Assembly: GCF_011601275.1 (NCBI RefSeq)
Contig: NZ_JAAOLY010000005.1
Coordinates: 285,576-349,575 of the forward strand
DNA from: Janthinobacterium lividum
Lineage (GTDB): Bacteria > Pseudomonadota > Gammaproteobacteria > Burkholderiales > Burkholderiaceae_D
Direction of reading: 5' to 3'
Length of the DNA stretch: 64,000 nt
The notes beneath the pieces are model-generated. The model had not been told where the DNA came from, searched no databases, and was given only the letters and a program-made list of their open reading frames with translations. Positions 28,847-37,362 of this stretch are shown here, piece after piece; positions within the stretch are counted from its first letter, which is position 1, and each line of letters opens with the position of its first letter. Both the position numbers and the translations under genes were made by a program.

Positions 28847-29725
28847 TTATTTCAACAGCTTCGCATCGCGCGCAGCCGCTTCGATATCCTTGTAGTTCTC
28901 GGCCTTGGTCGGGATGAACTTGGTGGCGCGCTGCAGTTCGAGGATTTCCTTGCCTTCGGCCGTGGACGGGTCCAGCGCCAGGAAGGCGTCCGTCAGCTTC
29001 TTGCGCACGGCGGGGTTCATGTCGGCGCGCACGCTCCAGTTGTAGTCGTAGTAGCCGGGCGTCGTGTAAAACACGCGCACTTTGCTAGGATCGACTTTTT
29101 TCGCTTCGACCAGTTTTTCCCACACGGAGATATTCAAGGTGCCTGCATCGACCTTGCCACCGGCCACTGCTGCCACGGTGGCGTCATGCGCGCCGGAAAA
29201 CGCGATGCGTTTCATGTCCGTGTCCGGGTTGATCTTGGCGGCCAGCAAGTAGTAGCGTGGCATCAAGTGACCCGAGGTCGACGATTCCGAACCGAACGTG
29301 AAATTTTTGCCTTTCAGGTCGGACAACTGGTTGATGTCCTTGCTGGTGGTCACGAACACCGAGCGGAATTTCGTGTCTTCCTCGCGCTGCACCAGCGGGA
29401 CGATCTTGCCGCCGCTGCGCACGTTCGCTTGCACGAAGGTAAAACCGCCGAACCAGACCATGTCGAGCTTGTTATTGATCAAGCCTTCCACGGAGGCCGC
29501 GTAATCGGTGACGGGCGTAAATTCCACCTTCATGCCCAGCTTTTTCTCGAGGTAGCTGCCCAGCGGCTTGAACTTGCGCTGCAATTCGGTCGGCGCTTCG
29601 TCGGGAATGGCCGATACGCGCAGCACTTGCTGCGCTTGCGCCAGGCCGCTGTGGATGGCCAGGGTGGCGGCGACGGTGGCCAGGATGGCGGGGAACTTGC
29701 CAAATGAGTTAGAGAACATGGTCAT
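28847..29725 (-). CDS. Phosphonate/selenate-like ABC transporter substrate-binding protein
   Basis: A 292-residue periplasmic binding protein (type II fold) with a signal peptide ending AQAQQ. It belongs to the PhnD-like group: VLRVSAIPDEAPTELQRKF, then WFGGFTFVQA and the ligand-contact GSESSTSGHLMPRYYL near residues 135-151. NCBIfam uses the name putative selenate ABC transporter substrate-binding protein for PhnD relatives linked to selenium genes; this one is 29 bp downstream of selD, which fits. The start at MTMFSN follows AAAGG with proper spacing. The true ligand (selenate, selenite or a phosphonate) remains unproven. Confidence 0.85.
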   Translation of the reverse strand: MTMFSNSFGKFPAILATVAATLAIHSGLAQAQQVLRVSAIPDEAPTELQRKFKPLGSYLEKKLGMKVEFTPVTDYAASVEGLINNKLDMVWFGGFTFVQANVRSGGKIVPLVQREEDTKFRSVFVTTSKDINQLSDLKGKNFTFGSESSTSGHLMPRYYLLAAKINPDTDMKRIAFSGAHDATVAAVAGGKVDAGTLNISVWEKLVEAKKVDPSKVRVFYTTPGYYDYNWSVRADMNPAVRKKLTDAFLALDPSTAEGKEILELQRATKFIPTKAENYKDIEAAARDAKLLK

Positions 29726-29754
29726 GGGAGTGCCTTTGCAAAAAAATTTGTTCA

Positions 29755-30819
29755 TTAGATGACGGAAACCCCGGTCGTGCCTTCCTGCATCTCACCGATG
29801 ACGACGGCGTCGGCAAAACCTTCGGCACGGAAAATCGCCAGCACTTGCTCGACGGCTTCCGGCGCGCAAGCCACCAGCAGGGGGCCGGCCGTTTGCGGGT
29901 CCGTCAGGATTGCCTTGTCGATGGCGCTCAGGCTGTCGGCCAGCGCCACTTGCGCGCCATATCCCTGCCAGTTGCGGCCGGATGCGCCCGTGATGTTGCC
30001 GTTTTGCGCCAGTTGCTGCACTTGCGGCAGCAGCGGCACATCATTCATGGCGATACGCGCCTGCAACTTGGCGCCGCGCGCCAGTTCCAGGGTGTGGCCC
30101 AGCAAGCCGAAGCCCGTCACGTCCGTCAGCGCATGCACGCCATCGAGCAGGGCCAGCTTCTTGCCCGGGGTATTCAATTTGGTGGTGTTGTCGATCAAGG
30201 AGGCGTAGCCGCCCGCATCGAGCGCATTCTTCTTCAGCGCGGCCGACAAGATGCCCACGCCGATCGGCTTGCCCAATACCAGTTTGTCGCCGGCGCGCGC
30301 GCCCGCGTTGCGCTTCACTTGCGACGGGTGGACCAGGCCCAGCACGACGAGGCCATAGATCGGTTCGACGGAATCGATGGTGTGGCCGCCCGCGATGGGA
30401 ATACCGGCCTGGGCGCAGATGGTTTCGCCACCCTTTAAAATCAGGCCGATGGTTTCCACGGGCAGCTTGTTGATCGGCATGCCGACCAGGGCCAGGGCCA
30501 TGATGGGCGTGCCGCCCATGGCGTACACGTCGGAAATGGCGTTGGTGGCGGCGATGCGGCCGAAGTCGAACGGGTCGTCGACGATGGGCATGAAGAAATC
30601 CGTCGTGGCGATCAGCGCCTGCTCGTCGTTGAGCTGGTAGACGGCCGCGTCATCCGAGGTTTCTATGCCGACCAGCAATTCTTTCGGCAGGGGAAAGCCG
30701 CCGCTGCCTTTTAAAATATCGGCCAGCACGCCCGGCGCAATTTTGCAGCCGCAGCCGCCGCCATGGGCAAATTCGGTCAATCGGATCGGTGTATTGGGTG
30801 TTGCTGCGCTATCGGACAT
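29755..30819 (-). CDS. selD: Selenide, water dikinase (selenophosphate synthetase)
   Basis: A 354-residue enzyme that makes selenophosphate from selenide and ATP, the selenium donor for selenouridine and selenocysteine. The catalytic loop GGGCGCKI carries Cys at the position that is selenocysteine in some bacteria, so no recoding is needed here. The ATP-binding ATTDFFMPIVDDPFDFGRIA region and the glycine-rich VTGFGLLGH motif are intact. ATG codons at residues -3 and 1 are possible; I prefer the inner one (MSDSAATPN) because AGCAGG abuts the outer one. It lies between mnmH and the binding-protein gene in one operon. Confidence 0.93.
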   Translation of the reverse strand: MSDSAATPNTPIRLTEFAHGGGCGCKIAPGVLADILKGSGGFPLPKELLVGIETSDDAAVYQLNDEQALIATTDFFMPIVDDPFDFGRIAATNAISDVYAMGGTPIMALALVGMPINKLPVETIGLILKGGETICAQAGIPIAGGHTIDSVEPIYGLVVLGLVHPSQVKRNAGARAGDKLVLGKPIGVGILSAALKKNALDAGGYASLIDNTTKLNTPGKKLALLDGVHALTDVTGFGLLGHTLELARGAKLQARIAMNDVPLLPQVQQLAQNGNITGASGRNWQGYGAQVALADSLSAIDKAILTDPQTAGPLLVACAPEAVEQVLAIFRAEGFADAVVIGEMQEGTTGVSVI

Positions 30820-30864
30820 GGTCTTCATCCTGCTGAAATAAGTAATTAGGTGGCAAGCCAGGCA

Positions 30865-31956
30865 TCACGCGGCGCTGGCCCTACGGTTGCCGCCGACGAT
30901 AGCACATAATGCGCGTGCGGCTTGCTCAAAGGCATGTTCTGAAATGTCGGGCAGCACCAGCGGCGTCGCCTGGGCGTAGCGGCTGAAGTTGCGGGCGATC
31001 GATTGCCGGTAGACGGGGTCATAATGCTGGACCAGCAGTTCTTCCACCAGTTCGGCCATGCGCCCAGAGGTGGCCAGTTGCTGCCAATGGGCAATTTTCT
31101 CCTTGCCATGCAGCTGCGTCAACAGGGCCAGCTGCACGTTCAGGCGGGCCGGCTCGCCGACGAAATGCGCATAGTCCTGCATCAGCAATTGCACGCGCTG
31201 GTCCGTGGCCAGGAGCACGTCCGTGCAATCGGCCGCACGCATCTTTTCCATCAGCGCATCGGGCACGCGCAAACGGCCCACTTTCTTGCTTTCCGACTCG
31301 ATGAACACGGGCTGCTGCGGGTCGAAAGTGCGCAGTTGCTGCCACAGCGCGCTTTCAAACGCTTTTTGCGATGGCTGGTCTTCCTCGGGCAAGCCGCCCA
31401 GCACGGAGCCGCGGTGGGCCGCCAGGTCTTCCAGGTCGATCACTTGCGCGCCTTGCGTGTCCAGCACTTGCAACAAGCGGCTCTTGCCGCTGCCCGTGGG
31501 GCCGCACAGCACGTTGATGAAGTCGAAGCGCTCTGGCAGGGTGGCCAGCTCGGCATTCACATGGCGCCGGTAATCTTTGTAGCCGCCTTCAAGCTGCGTG
31601 ACGGGCCAGCCGATGCGCGCGAGAATGTGCGCCATGGCGCCGCTGCGGTTGCCGCCGCGCCAGCAATAGACGAGCGGCTTCCAGTGCTGCGGGTGGCCGA
31701 GGAAACCATCTTCGATATGCCGCGCGATATTCTTCGCCACCAGCGCGGCGCCCAGCTTCTTCGCCTCGAAGGCGCTCGTTTGCTTGTACAGGGTGCCGAC
31801 GCGCACGCGCTGCTCGTCGTCCAGCACGGGCAGGTTGATGGCGCCCGGCAAGTGGTCTTCCGCGAATTCGGACGGGCTGCGCACGTCGATGATGGCATCG
31901 AACTCGCTCAAGCGGGGCAGGATATCGCTGAAAGGCTGAACTGCGGGGTATTTCAT
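30865..31956 (-). CDS. mnmH: tRNA 2-selenouridine synthase
   Basis: A 363-residue enzyme (also called SelU/YbbB) that replaces sulfur of geranyl-2-thiouridine at wobble position 34 of certain tRNAs with selenium, using selenophosphate. The N-terminal rhodanese domain has its active Cys98 in VYCWRGGNRSG; the C-terminal half has a P-loop GPTGSGKSRLL near 150 that binds the prenyl donor side. It is the first gene of the selenium operon, 45 bp upstream of selD. No selA, selB or tRNA-Sec appears in the window, so selenium use here points to tRNA and not to selenoproteins. Confidence 0.93.
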   Translation of the reverse strand: MKYPAVQPFSDILPRLSEFDAIIDVRSPSEFAEDHLPGAINLPVLDDEQRVRVGTLYKQTSAFEAKKLGAALVAKNIARHIEDGFLGHPQHWKPLVYCWRGGNRSGAMAHILARIGWPVTQLEGGYKDYRRHVNAELATLPERFDFINVLCGPTGSGKSRLLQVLDTQGAQVIDLEDLAAHRGSVLGGLPEEDQPSQKAFESALWQQLRTFDPQQPVFIESESKKVGRLRVPDALMEKMRAADCTDVLLATDQRVQLLMQDYAHFVGEPARLNVQLALLTQLHGKEKIAHWQQLATSGRMAELVEELLVQHYDPVYRQSIARNFSRYAQATPLVLPDISEHAFEQAARALCAIVGGNRRASAA

Positions 31957-32046
31957 CGTGGCGCGGGTGCTGGCAAGGGGAAAGACGTATTATCCCCGAT
32001 AAACGCCCATGCCGTCAGTCCCTGCAAGCAATGTACCTCAGGCGGC

Positions 32047-32850
32047 TCAAGCCGCATCCGTGCCCAGGGTGGCCAGTTCCGTGCTGGCTGCCGTCGCCAT
32101 CAGGGCAATGACGACGGTGGCGTCGCCCGCGTCCAGGTCGCCGCTGACTTCGAGCAGGTCGCTGACGAGAAAATTGACGGCATTGCGCACGCCCGAAATG
32201 CTGGCGGCGAGACTCTGGCAATCCGTGCCCAGTTGCTGGCACGCTGCCTTCATGCCATTGAAGGCGCCGATCTGGCCGTTCAGGCCGGCGATCTGGCCTT
32301 GCAGGTCGCTGACGTCGGACTTCCATTTCAAGTATAGGCCCAGCGCCACGGCCAGGCCGACCAGGCCGAACGGACCCAGCGCCAGCAGATAGTAATAGCG
32401 CTTTTGCGCCGCATCGAGTTCGCTTTGCGCGTCGCCCAGTTGTCCCTGCAAGGCCGTGACCTGGCTTTGCAAGCCCGCTTCGACACCGGCAAGCTGGTTG
32501 AAATAGCCCATCAATTGCGCCGTTTGCGTCGTCAGCGTGCCGGCTGTGCCGTTGGCCGCGCCTTGCAGTTGCCGTGCCTGCTGCTGCAGGGCCGACATGG
32601 CCGCCTTGATATCGGGCAGTGGCGCCTGCGTCGACAGCATGCTTTGCACTTGCGCCAGTTGCGGCGTTGCCGTCTGAACGAAGACGGCAACAGCCTGTTG
32701 CAAGGCGCGCGTTTGCGCCAGCATGGGCGAGAGCAATCCCGTGCAGCCGGCCTGGATCTGTTGGGCGGCCGGCGGCAAGCCACCGAGGGCCGCGATCTGC
32801 TGCTGCGCGGCCAGCAGGTTGGCAATGGTTTGCGTCAGCAGGCCGGCCAT
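32047..32850 (-). CDS. Tripartite alpha-pore-forming toxin, C-like component
   Basis: A 267-residue, highly helical Ala/Gln/Leu-rich protein that lacks a signal peptide. One hydrophobic stretch (YYYLLALGPFGLVGLAVALGL, residues 152-172, quoted as 21 positions from Tyr152 to Leu172) sits in the middle of coiled coil, which matches the hydrophobic head of the smaller AhlC/SmhC subunit. It is the last of three genes, 5 bp after the B-like gene. Length (about 270) also fits that subunit. A CQQLGTDC pair could form a disulfide. Family assignment rests on architecture and operon pattern; sequence identity to known toxins cannot be checked here. Confidence 0.6.
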   Translation of the reverse strand: MAGLLTQTIANLLAAQQQIAALGGLPPAAQQIQAGCTGLLSPMLAQTRALQQAVAVFVQTATPQLAQVQSMLSTQAPLPDIKAAMSALQQQARQLQGAANGTAGTLTTQTAQLMGYFNQLAGVEAGLQSQVTALQGQLGDAQSELDAAQKRYYYLLALGPFGLVGLAVALGLYLKWKSDVSDLQGQIAGLNGQIGAFNGMKAACQQLGTDCQSLAASISGVRNAVNFLVSDLLEVSGDLDAGDATVVIALMATAASTELATLGTDAA

Positions 32851-32855
32851 GGCGC

Positions 32856-33941
32856 TCACGCCGCTGCGGCAACGGCCGCTTCGCCCACCGTCTGGCCCTT
32901 GGGCGCGACGATGCTGGTGACGCCCGTCATCTGGCCCTTGATCGTGGTGATGTCCGTGGTGACGGCTTGCATTTCCGTGTTGGCGGCCGTCAGGAACAGG
33001 GTGCGGATAGTGTCCGTGTTTTGTATGCCTTGCTGCAGGTCGCCGATCAGGCTGCCCAGGTCGCTGCTGAGGAATTCCCACGCGTTTTCCATCTGGGTAG
33101 CCGATTGCACGGCTGCCTGCACCTGGTTCGACAGGCTGGCATAGCCGCTGCTGATGCCGGTGGCCAGCTTGACTTCGGCCGTCAGCGACGCTTCCTGTCC
33201 CAGCAGGGTCGCCTTTTCATCGTTCAGGTTTTTCAGCGTGATGGCCGACGCCACTTCGCCGCCTATGCCGGCGGCCACGACGGCAACACCGGCCACCACC
33301 AGCGGCGTCGACGTGCCTGCCGTGACGAAATCGGCCACGCCGCCGACGACAACCATGAAGGTGCCGCCCACGATGGCCAGGCCGCTCAGCACGGTGCCGG
33401 CAATGGCGCCGTCGATCTGCCCCTGGATGGTGCCGAGCTGGCTGTTGATGGAGCTGAGTACGCCATTGTCGCCATTCACGGCCGCGTTCAAGTCGCTGAC
33501 GGTGGTGGCGAACGAGGCAGAATCCGTGGTCAGGTTGTCGTGCAAGGTCTGCAGTGCGCTGACGACGCCGTTCGCGGCCGTCTGGTATTGCTGGGATTGC
33601 TGTTGCAGCGCCGTCAGAGTGGCGATCCACTGCGCCTCGGTCGAGCCGGTTGGCAAGGCCGTCAGCACGGCGTTATTGAGCGCATAGTAATTACCGATAT
33701 TGGCGATGTTGGCAATGATCGAGGGCTGGATCACATTCAGGTAGGCCGTGGCGTGGGTTTGCGCCTGGCCCAGGCCATCGTTGATTTGAGACTGGTATTT
33801 CAGCAAATTGGCATCACCCGAAAAATCCACGCTGGGCTGCTCGTTGATGCTGTTGGCGTAGGTTTGTATCAGCAGCGCTTGCGAACATTGCGCTTTGTTG
33901 GCGGTGCTGATGCCTTGTGCTGCCTGGTTTTGATTCGACAT
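32856..33941 (-). CDS. Tripartite alpha-pore-forming toxin, B-like component
   Basis: A 361-residue protein of the HBL/NheA/AhlB-like helical toxin superfamily. Long amphipathic helices surround a central hydrophobic hairpin (about 178-235: GAIAGTVLSGLAIVGGTFMV, then VVAGVAVVAAGIGGEVA), the membrane-inserting head in AhlB. No cleavable signal peptide is visible. A Cys is present only at residue 19. It is the middle gene of the toxin operon, and the gap to the first gene is 52 bp. In the known Aeromonas and Serratia systems, the B subunit inserts first and recruits A and C to form the lytic pore. Confidence 0.68.
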   Translation of the reverse strand: MSNQNQAAQGISTANKAQCSQALLIQTYANSINEQPSVDFSGDANLLKYQSQINDGLGQAQTHATAYLNVIQPSIIANIANIGNYYALNNAVLTALPTGSTEAQWIATLTALQQQSQQYQTAANGVVSALQTLHDNLTTDSASFATTVSDLNAAVNGDNGVLSSINSQLGTIQGQIDGAIAGTVLSGLAIVGGTFMVVVGGVADFVTAGTSTPLVVAGVAVVAAGIGGEVASAITLKNLNDEKATLLGQEASLTAEVKLATGISSGYASLSNQVQAAVQSATQMENAWEFLSSDLGSLIGDLQQGIQNTDTIRTLFLTAANTEMQAVTTDITTIKGQMTGVTSIVAPKGQTVGEAAVAAAA

Positions 33942-33993
33942 GCGCGGCTCCTGGTCGGATGGATTGTTATGGGGACAAGCGGTGGCGCGCCGT

Positions 33994-35085
33994 TCAGGAG
34001 GCGCCTGTCATGGCTTGCTCCAGCGGCGCCAGGCTGGCGGCCAGCAGCTGCCACGCCGTGTTGGCGTAATCGAGCTGCCCGCCCAGCGTTTCGGCGTCGG
34101 CATTGCTGGCCATGCCGGCGACGGCATCGGCAAAGGCGGCCAGGCCGGCGCTGATCCCTGTTGCCGGCGGTGCTTGCGGCGACTGGCCCCAGTCCTCGGC
34201 CAGCACCTGGGCCGTATCGAGTGCGCTGTTGAAGGCGCTCGTGAACTGGCTGTTCTGTACCTGCACCACCTTGGCCACGGCCACCAGCGCATCGGCGCCG
34301 GCCAGCTGCTGGTAGGCGCTGGCCAGCAGGGCATTGTTGGCGTTCAGGGCCGCGCGGGCCTGGGCCGTCTCGGCCACGCCCTGTTCCGCCGCATCGATGC
34401 CTTGCACCACGAAGTCACCCGATGGCGCGGTCTTTCCATTGCCTTGGGCATCGCTGATCGTGGTCATGGTCTTGACGATCAATTCCGTCACTGCAGCGCC
34501 CGTCTTGTTGGCGCCGGCGACGATATCGGCGATATTCGTGTTGATGGCGGCTTTCAGCTGGTCGATGCTGGCCGATGACGCGCTGGCTGCGGCGCCCAGG
34601 GTGGCGATGGTGGCGGACAGCGCCGTATTGAAGCCCGCGTTGAGCGGCGCCAGTTCGCTTGCGATCACGCGCATGTCGCCCGTCAGCGCCTGGGCTTGCT
34701 GGTTGATGTGTCCCGACTGCACCGCCAGCTGCCGGCAGACCTGCGCGATGTCGGCGCGCGTGGCGCCATCCAGCACCGCTTGCGCCAGCCGGGGCCGTTG
34801 CAGCTGGTAGGCGGCGTCCCATAGCGCGGCAAAGGCCGTTGCCTGGCTCAGCAAACCGATGTAGGAAGGCAGGATGCGGTCGCCGGCGGCCATCGCGCGG
34901 CTCTTCATTTGCGTCTGGAACTGGCTGACCTGATAGGCCAGGCCGGCATCGGCTTGCGCGTCAAGGTCGAGATTGGCCTGCTGCTCCAGCAGATCGGCGG
35001 CCGTCTGGGTAAACAGGAGCTGGTCGCTGGCGGAAAAATAGTCGACTTGCAAGGCTTGCGGCCCTGGATTGGATGTGCTTGCCAT
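33994..35085 (-). CDS. Tripartite alpha-pore-forming toxin, A-like component
   Basis: A 363-residue helical protein, first gene of the operon. The start MASTSNPG follows CCAGGAAACCCT and excludes a longer reading. It has long heptad-like helices, a head region (about 155-215) that is amphipathic and not strongly hydrophobic (SATIATLGAAASASSASIDQ), as in AhlA/SmhA, which lines the pore with a polar face. No signal peptide. Together with the next two genes it forms a set whose sizes (363, 361 and 267) match AhlA, AhlB and AhlC. If the family is right, the product lyses eukaryotic cells. Confidence 0.6.
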   Translation of the reverse strand: MASTSNPGPQALQVDYFSASDQLLFTQTAADLLEQQANLDLDAQADAGLAYQVSQFQTQMKSRAMAAGDRILPSYIGLLSQATAFAALWDAAYQLQRPRLAQAVLDGATRADIAQVCRQLAVQSGHINQQAQALTGDMRVIASELAPLNAGFNTALSATIATLGAAASASSASIDQLKAAINTNIADIVAGANKTGAAVTELIVKTMTTISDAQGNGKTAPSGDFVVQGIDAAEQGVAETAQARAALNANNALLASAYQQLAGADALVAVAKVVQVQNSQFTSAFNSALDTAQVLAEDWGQSPQAPPATGISAGLAAFADAVAGMASNADAETLGGQLDYANTAWQLLAASLAPLEQAMTGAS

Positions 35086-35179
35086 AGGGTTTCCTGGATA
35101 GTGCGCGAACGGGATTCCGCACACTATCGCCCAACCCGCGTTTGCCGCTTTGACCTGCCGCAATCGCGCCGAGGGAACG

Positions 35180-35869
35180 TTAAGCTAGCAATCGCCCCAG
35201 CAGCGGCGCCAGCAGCACCGTCACGACGCCGGAAAAGATCATCGTCAGGCTGGCCACGGCGCCTTCTTCCGTGCCGACCCGGCGCGCCACGGACAAGCCA
35301 AAGCCGTGCGCGGCTGCACCATACGGGGCGCCACGGGCGATGCGCATGCGCAAGGGCAGCAGTTTCAGCAGCGGTTTGCCCAGCATCAGGCCGAACAGGC
35401 CCGTCATGACGACGAAGATGCCCGTCAGCTGGGCCGAGCCGCCCATGTGGCGCGACGCTTCCAGCGCGAACGGCGTCGACACGGAACGGGCCAGCAGGCT
35501 GCGCGCCATGTCACCGTGCACGCCCAGCAGTCTGTCCAGCAACAGGGTGGCGGCGACCGATGCGACGATGCCGGCGCAGCTGCCCAGCGACAGGGCCAGC
35601 CAGTGCTTGCGGATCAGCTTGCGCTCCTGGAAGATGGGCAGCGCGAACGCGATGGTGGCGGGGCCCAGCAGCCACGGCAGCCAGCGCGTTTCGCCGAAAT
35701 ACGTGGCGAACGGTGTCGAGGTGGCCTGCACGATGACGATGAGTATCGCCGAGGTGCAGATGGCGGGCGTGAGCAGGAAGTGCGGATGGCGGCGGTGCAG
35801 CGCCTGGTTGGCGTAGAACAGCACCAGGGTCAGCAACAAGAACAGCAGCGACAGGAGCAAAGTACTCAC
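35180..35869 (-). CDS. LrgB/CidB-family membrane protein
   Basis: A 229-residue inner-membrane protein with about seven hydrophobic segments, of the LrgB/YohK family. Typical landmarks are LLTPAICTSAILIV, LLGPATIAFALPIFQ, ARSVSTPFALEAS, the TGIFVVMTGLFGLMLG segment and GAAAHGFGLSVARRVG. These proteins act with LrgA/CidA partners in holin/antiholin-like control of murein hydrolases, or in export of small organic acids such as glycolate or pyruvate; the latter is the better-supported role in plants and Bacillus. It overlaps the lrgA-like gene in an ATGA junction and is likely driven by the divergent LysR regulator. Confidence 0.85.
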   Translation of the reverse strand: MSTLLLSLLFLLLTLVLFYANQALHRRHPHFLLTPAICTSAILIVIVQATSTPFATYFGETRWLPWLLGPATIAFALPIFQERKLIRKHWLALSLGSCAGIVASVAATLLLDRLLGVHGDMARSLLARSVSTPFALEASRHMGGSAQLTGIFVVMTGLFGLMLGKPLLKLLPLRMRIARGAPYGAAAHGFGLSVARRVGTEEGAVASLTMIFSGVVTVLLAPLLGRLLA

Positions 35870-36375
35870 GCTGCCGCCCTGGCCGCGCGCTGGCGCAGCA
35901 GTTTTTGCCGGCGCAGCTTGCGTTCATAGCGGCAGACCCATTCCACGGTCAACGCCGTGGCCAGCATCACGCTGGCAAAGCCCAGTCCGATATTTACGAA
36001 CAGCATCAAACCCTGTGACTTCAACAGCTGCGTAAATTGCACCACGGACACGACCAGCGGAATGAAGAACAGCAGCATATTGGCCAGCAGCCAGTTCGCG
36101 CCCAGTTCGATGGCGGCGGGCCGCACCCAGCCCGCCAGCAGCAGGGCCACGAGCACGAACAGGCCGACCACGCCGCCGGAAAATGGCAAGTGCAGGGCGG
36201 AGGCGGCCTCGTCGGCCAGCCACCAGGCGGCGATCAAGAGGCCCACTTGCCACACGGTCCGCGCGGGCTGGCGCCAGGCAGGGACGGAAAGTGGGGCGGT
36301 AGTGGAATAAGGGACGGCTTTCACGGCAGGCTTTCTGGCGGCAGGGGGGAAGGTTTCATTGTAGGGAGCCAGCAT
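35866..36375 (-). CDS. CidA/LrgA-family membrane protein
   Basis: A small membrane protein (169 residues with the ATG shown) of the CidA/LrgA holin-like family. The core helices run from VGLLIAAWWLADEAASALHL through FSGGVVGLFVLVALLLAGW to FFIPLVVSVVQFTQLL. The N-terminal 45 residues before the first helix are longer than usual. No ribosome site precedes this ATG, and a GTG 17 codons downstream (36324) is an alternative that would leave a 104-bp divergent promoter region. It is paired with lrgB by overlap. Substrate or holin role is not resolvable from sequence. Confidence 0.75.
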   Translation of the reverse strand: MLAPYNETFPPAARKPAVKAVPYSTTAPLSVPAWRQPARTVWQVGLLIAAWWLADEAASALHLPFSGGVVGLFVLVALLLAGWVRPAAIELGANWLLANMLLFFIPLVVSVVQFTQLLKSQGLMLFVNIGLGFASVMLATALTVEWVCRYERKLRRQKLLRQRAARAAA

Positions 36376-36399
36376 CAAAAGATAAAATGACTTAAACTT

Positions 36400-36410
36400 A
36401 TGATTATCAT
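36400..36410. promoter_or_regulatory. 11-bp palindrome in the LysR/lrgA divergent spacer
   Basis: ATGAT-T-ATCAT lies in an AT-rich 53-bp spacer between the divergent lrgA-like and LysR genes, the usual place for a LysR autoregulatory site. It is short and could occur by chance. Confidence 0.3.
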
Positions 36411-36428
36411 TCAATTTTGGAATGCATC

Positions 36429-37337
36429 ATGGATATCCGCTCCCTGCGCTACTTCGTCGAAGTCGTCGAGCAAAACAGTTTTACGCGCGCGGCCGCCAAG
36501 CTGCACGTGACGCAGCCCACCGTCAGCAAAATGATCGCCCAGCTGGAACAGTCGCTGGACCTGGCCTTGCTGGACCGCGCGGGCAAGCGCTTTACCCTGA
36601 CGGACGCGGGCAAGGTGGTGCTGTCGCGTGCGCATGAATTGCTGGCCCTGCACGGGGAACTGAAGGTGGAATTGCGCGACTTGCAGCAGCTGGAACGGGG
36701 GGAATTAAGAGTCGGCGTGTCGCCGCAGACGCATTCGACCCTGGCGCCGTGGCTGGCCGAGTATCACCAGCGCTATCCCGGCATCGAGTTGAAGATGTAC
36801 GAAAGCGGCACGCAGGCGATCGAGCGCGACTTGCGCACCGGCACGGTGGAACTGGGCACCATGCTCGATTACCCGGGCAATGCGGCCACCTGGCAGGATT
36901 TCGAAGCCTTGCCCCTCGTGCGCTCACCGCTGTGCCTGCTGGCCGCGCCCGGTTCGCCGTGGAAGGGACGCTCTTCCGTGGCCTTGGCCGAGCTGGCCGG
37001 CAGTCCCTTCATTTTCTACGGCGCCGCGTTTGCCTTGAACGACATCGTGCTCGATGCCTGCCAGCGGGCCGGTTTCGCGCCCCGTATCACGGGCCGCAGC
37101 GGCCAGTGGGATTTCATTGCCTCGCTGGTACAGCTGGGTGTGGGCATCTGCCTGCTGCCGAAGATGTATTGCGACACGCTCGACGCCGCGCAATTCGACG
37201 TCATACCTCTGGACGGTCCGCCCGTGGAATGGAATCTGATGCTGGCCTGGCGCCGGGGAGGGCGGCTGTCATTTGCCGCGCGCGCGTGGCTGGAGCTCGT
37301 CAGGGCGCACATGGCGCAGCCCGGGCGATTACAATAG
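36429..37337 (+). CDS. LysR-family transcriptional regulator (CidR-like)
   Basis: A 302-residue LysR regulator. The winged helix-turn-helix occupies residues 1-60 (MDIRSLRYFVEVVEQNSFTR, then VTQPTVSKMIAQLEQSL), followed by a linker helix and a periplasmic-binding-like effector domain (about 90-300). Its position opposite the lrgA-lrgB pair is the arrangement of cidR/alsR in other bacteria, where the regulator responds to acetate or pyruvate-type metabolites and activates cidAB. The effector here is inferred. The ATG at MDIRSL was chosen over an upstream TTG. Confidence 0.88.
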   Translation: MDIRSLRYFVEVVEQNSFTRAAAKLHVTQPTVSKMIAQLEQSLDLALLDRAGKRFTLTDAGKVVLSRAHELLALHGELKVELRDLQQLERGELRVGVSPQTHSTLAPWLAEYHQRYPGIELKMYESGTQAIERDLRTGTVELGTMLDYPGNAATWQDFEALPLVRSPLCLLAAPGSPWKGRSSVALAELAGSPFIFYGAAFALNDIVLDACQRAGFAPRITGRSGQWDFIASLVQLGVGICLLPKMYCDTLDAAQFDVIPLDGPPVEWNLMLAWRRGGRLSFAARAWLELVRAHMAQPGRLQ

Positions 37338-37362
37338 GCGCTCGCCAACCACCGCCAAGAAT

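Noticed and set aside
26277..29725. Phosphonate utilisation operon (phnCDEE)
   Set aside because: No C-P lyase or phosphonatase genes; selD and mnmH are in the same array, so selenium transport is the better reading.
35180..36375. Functional link between lrgAB and the pore toxin operon
   Set aside because: They are neighbours on the same strand, but separated by 95 bp with a plausible own promoter and regulator for lrgAB; nothing besides position supports a link.
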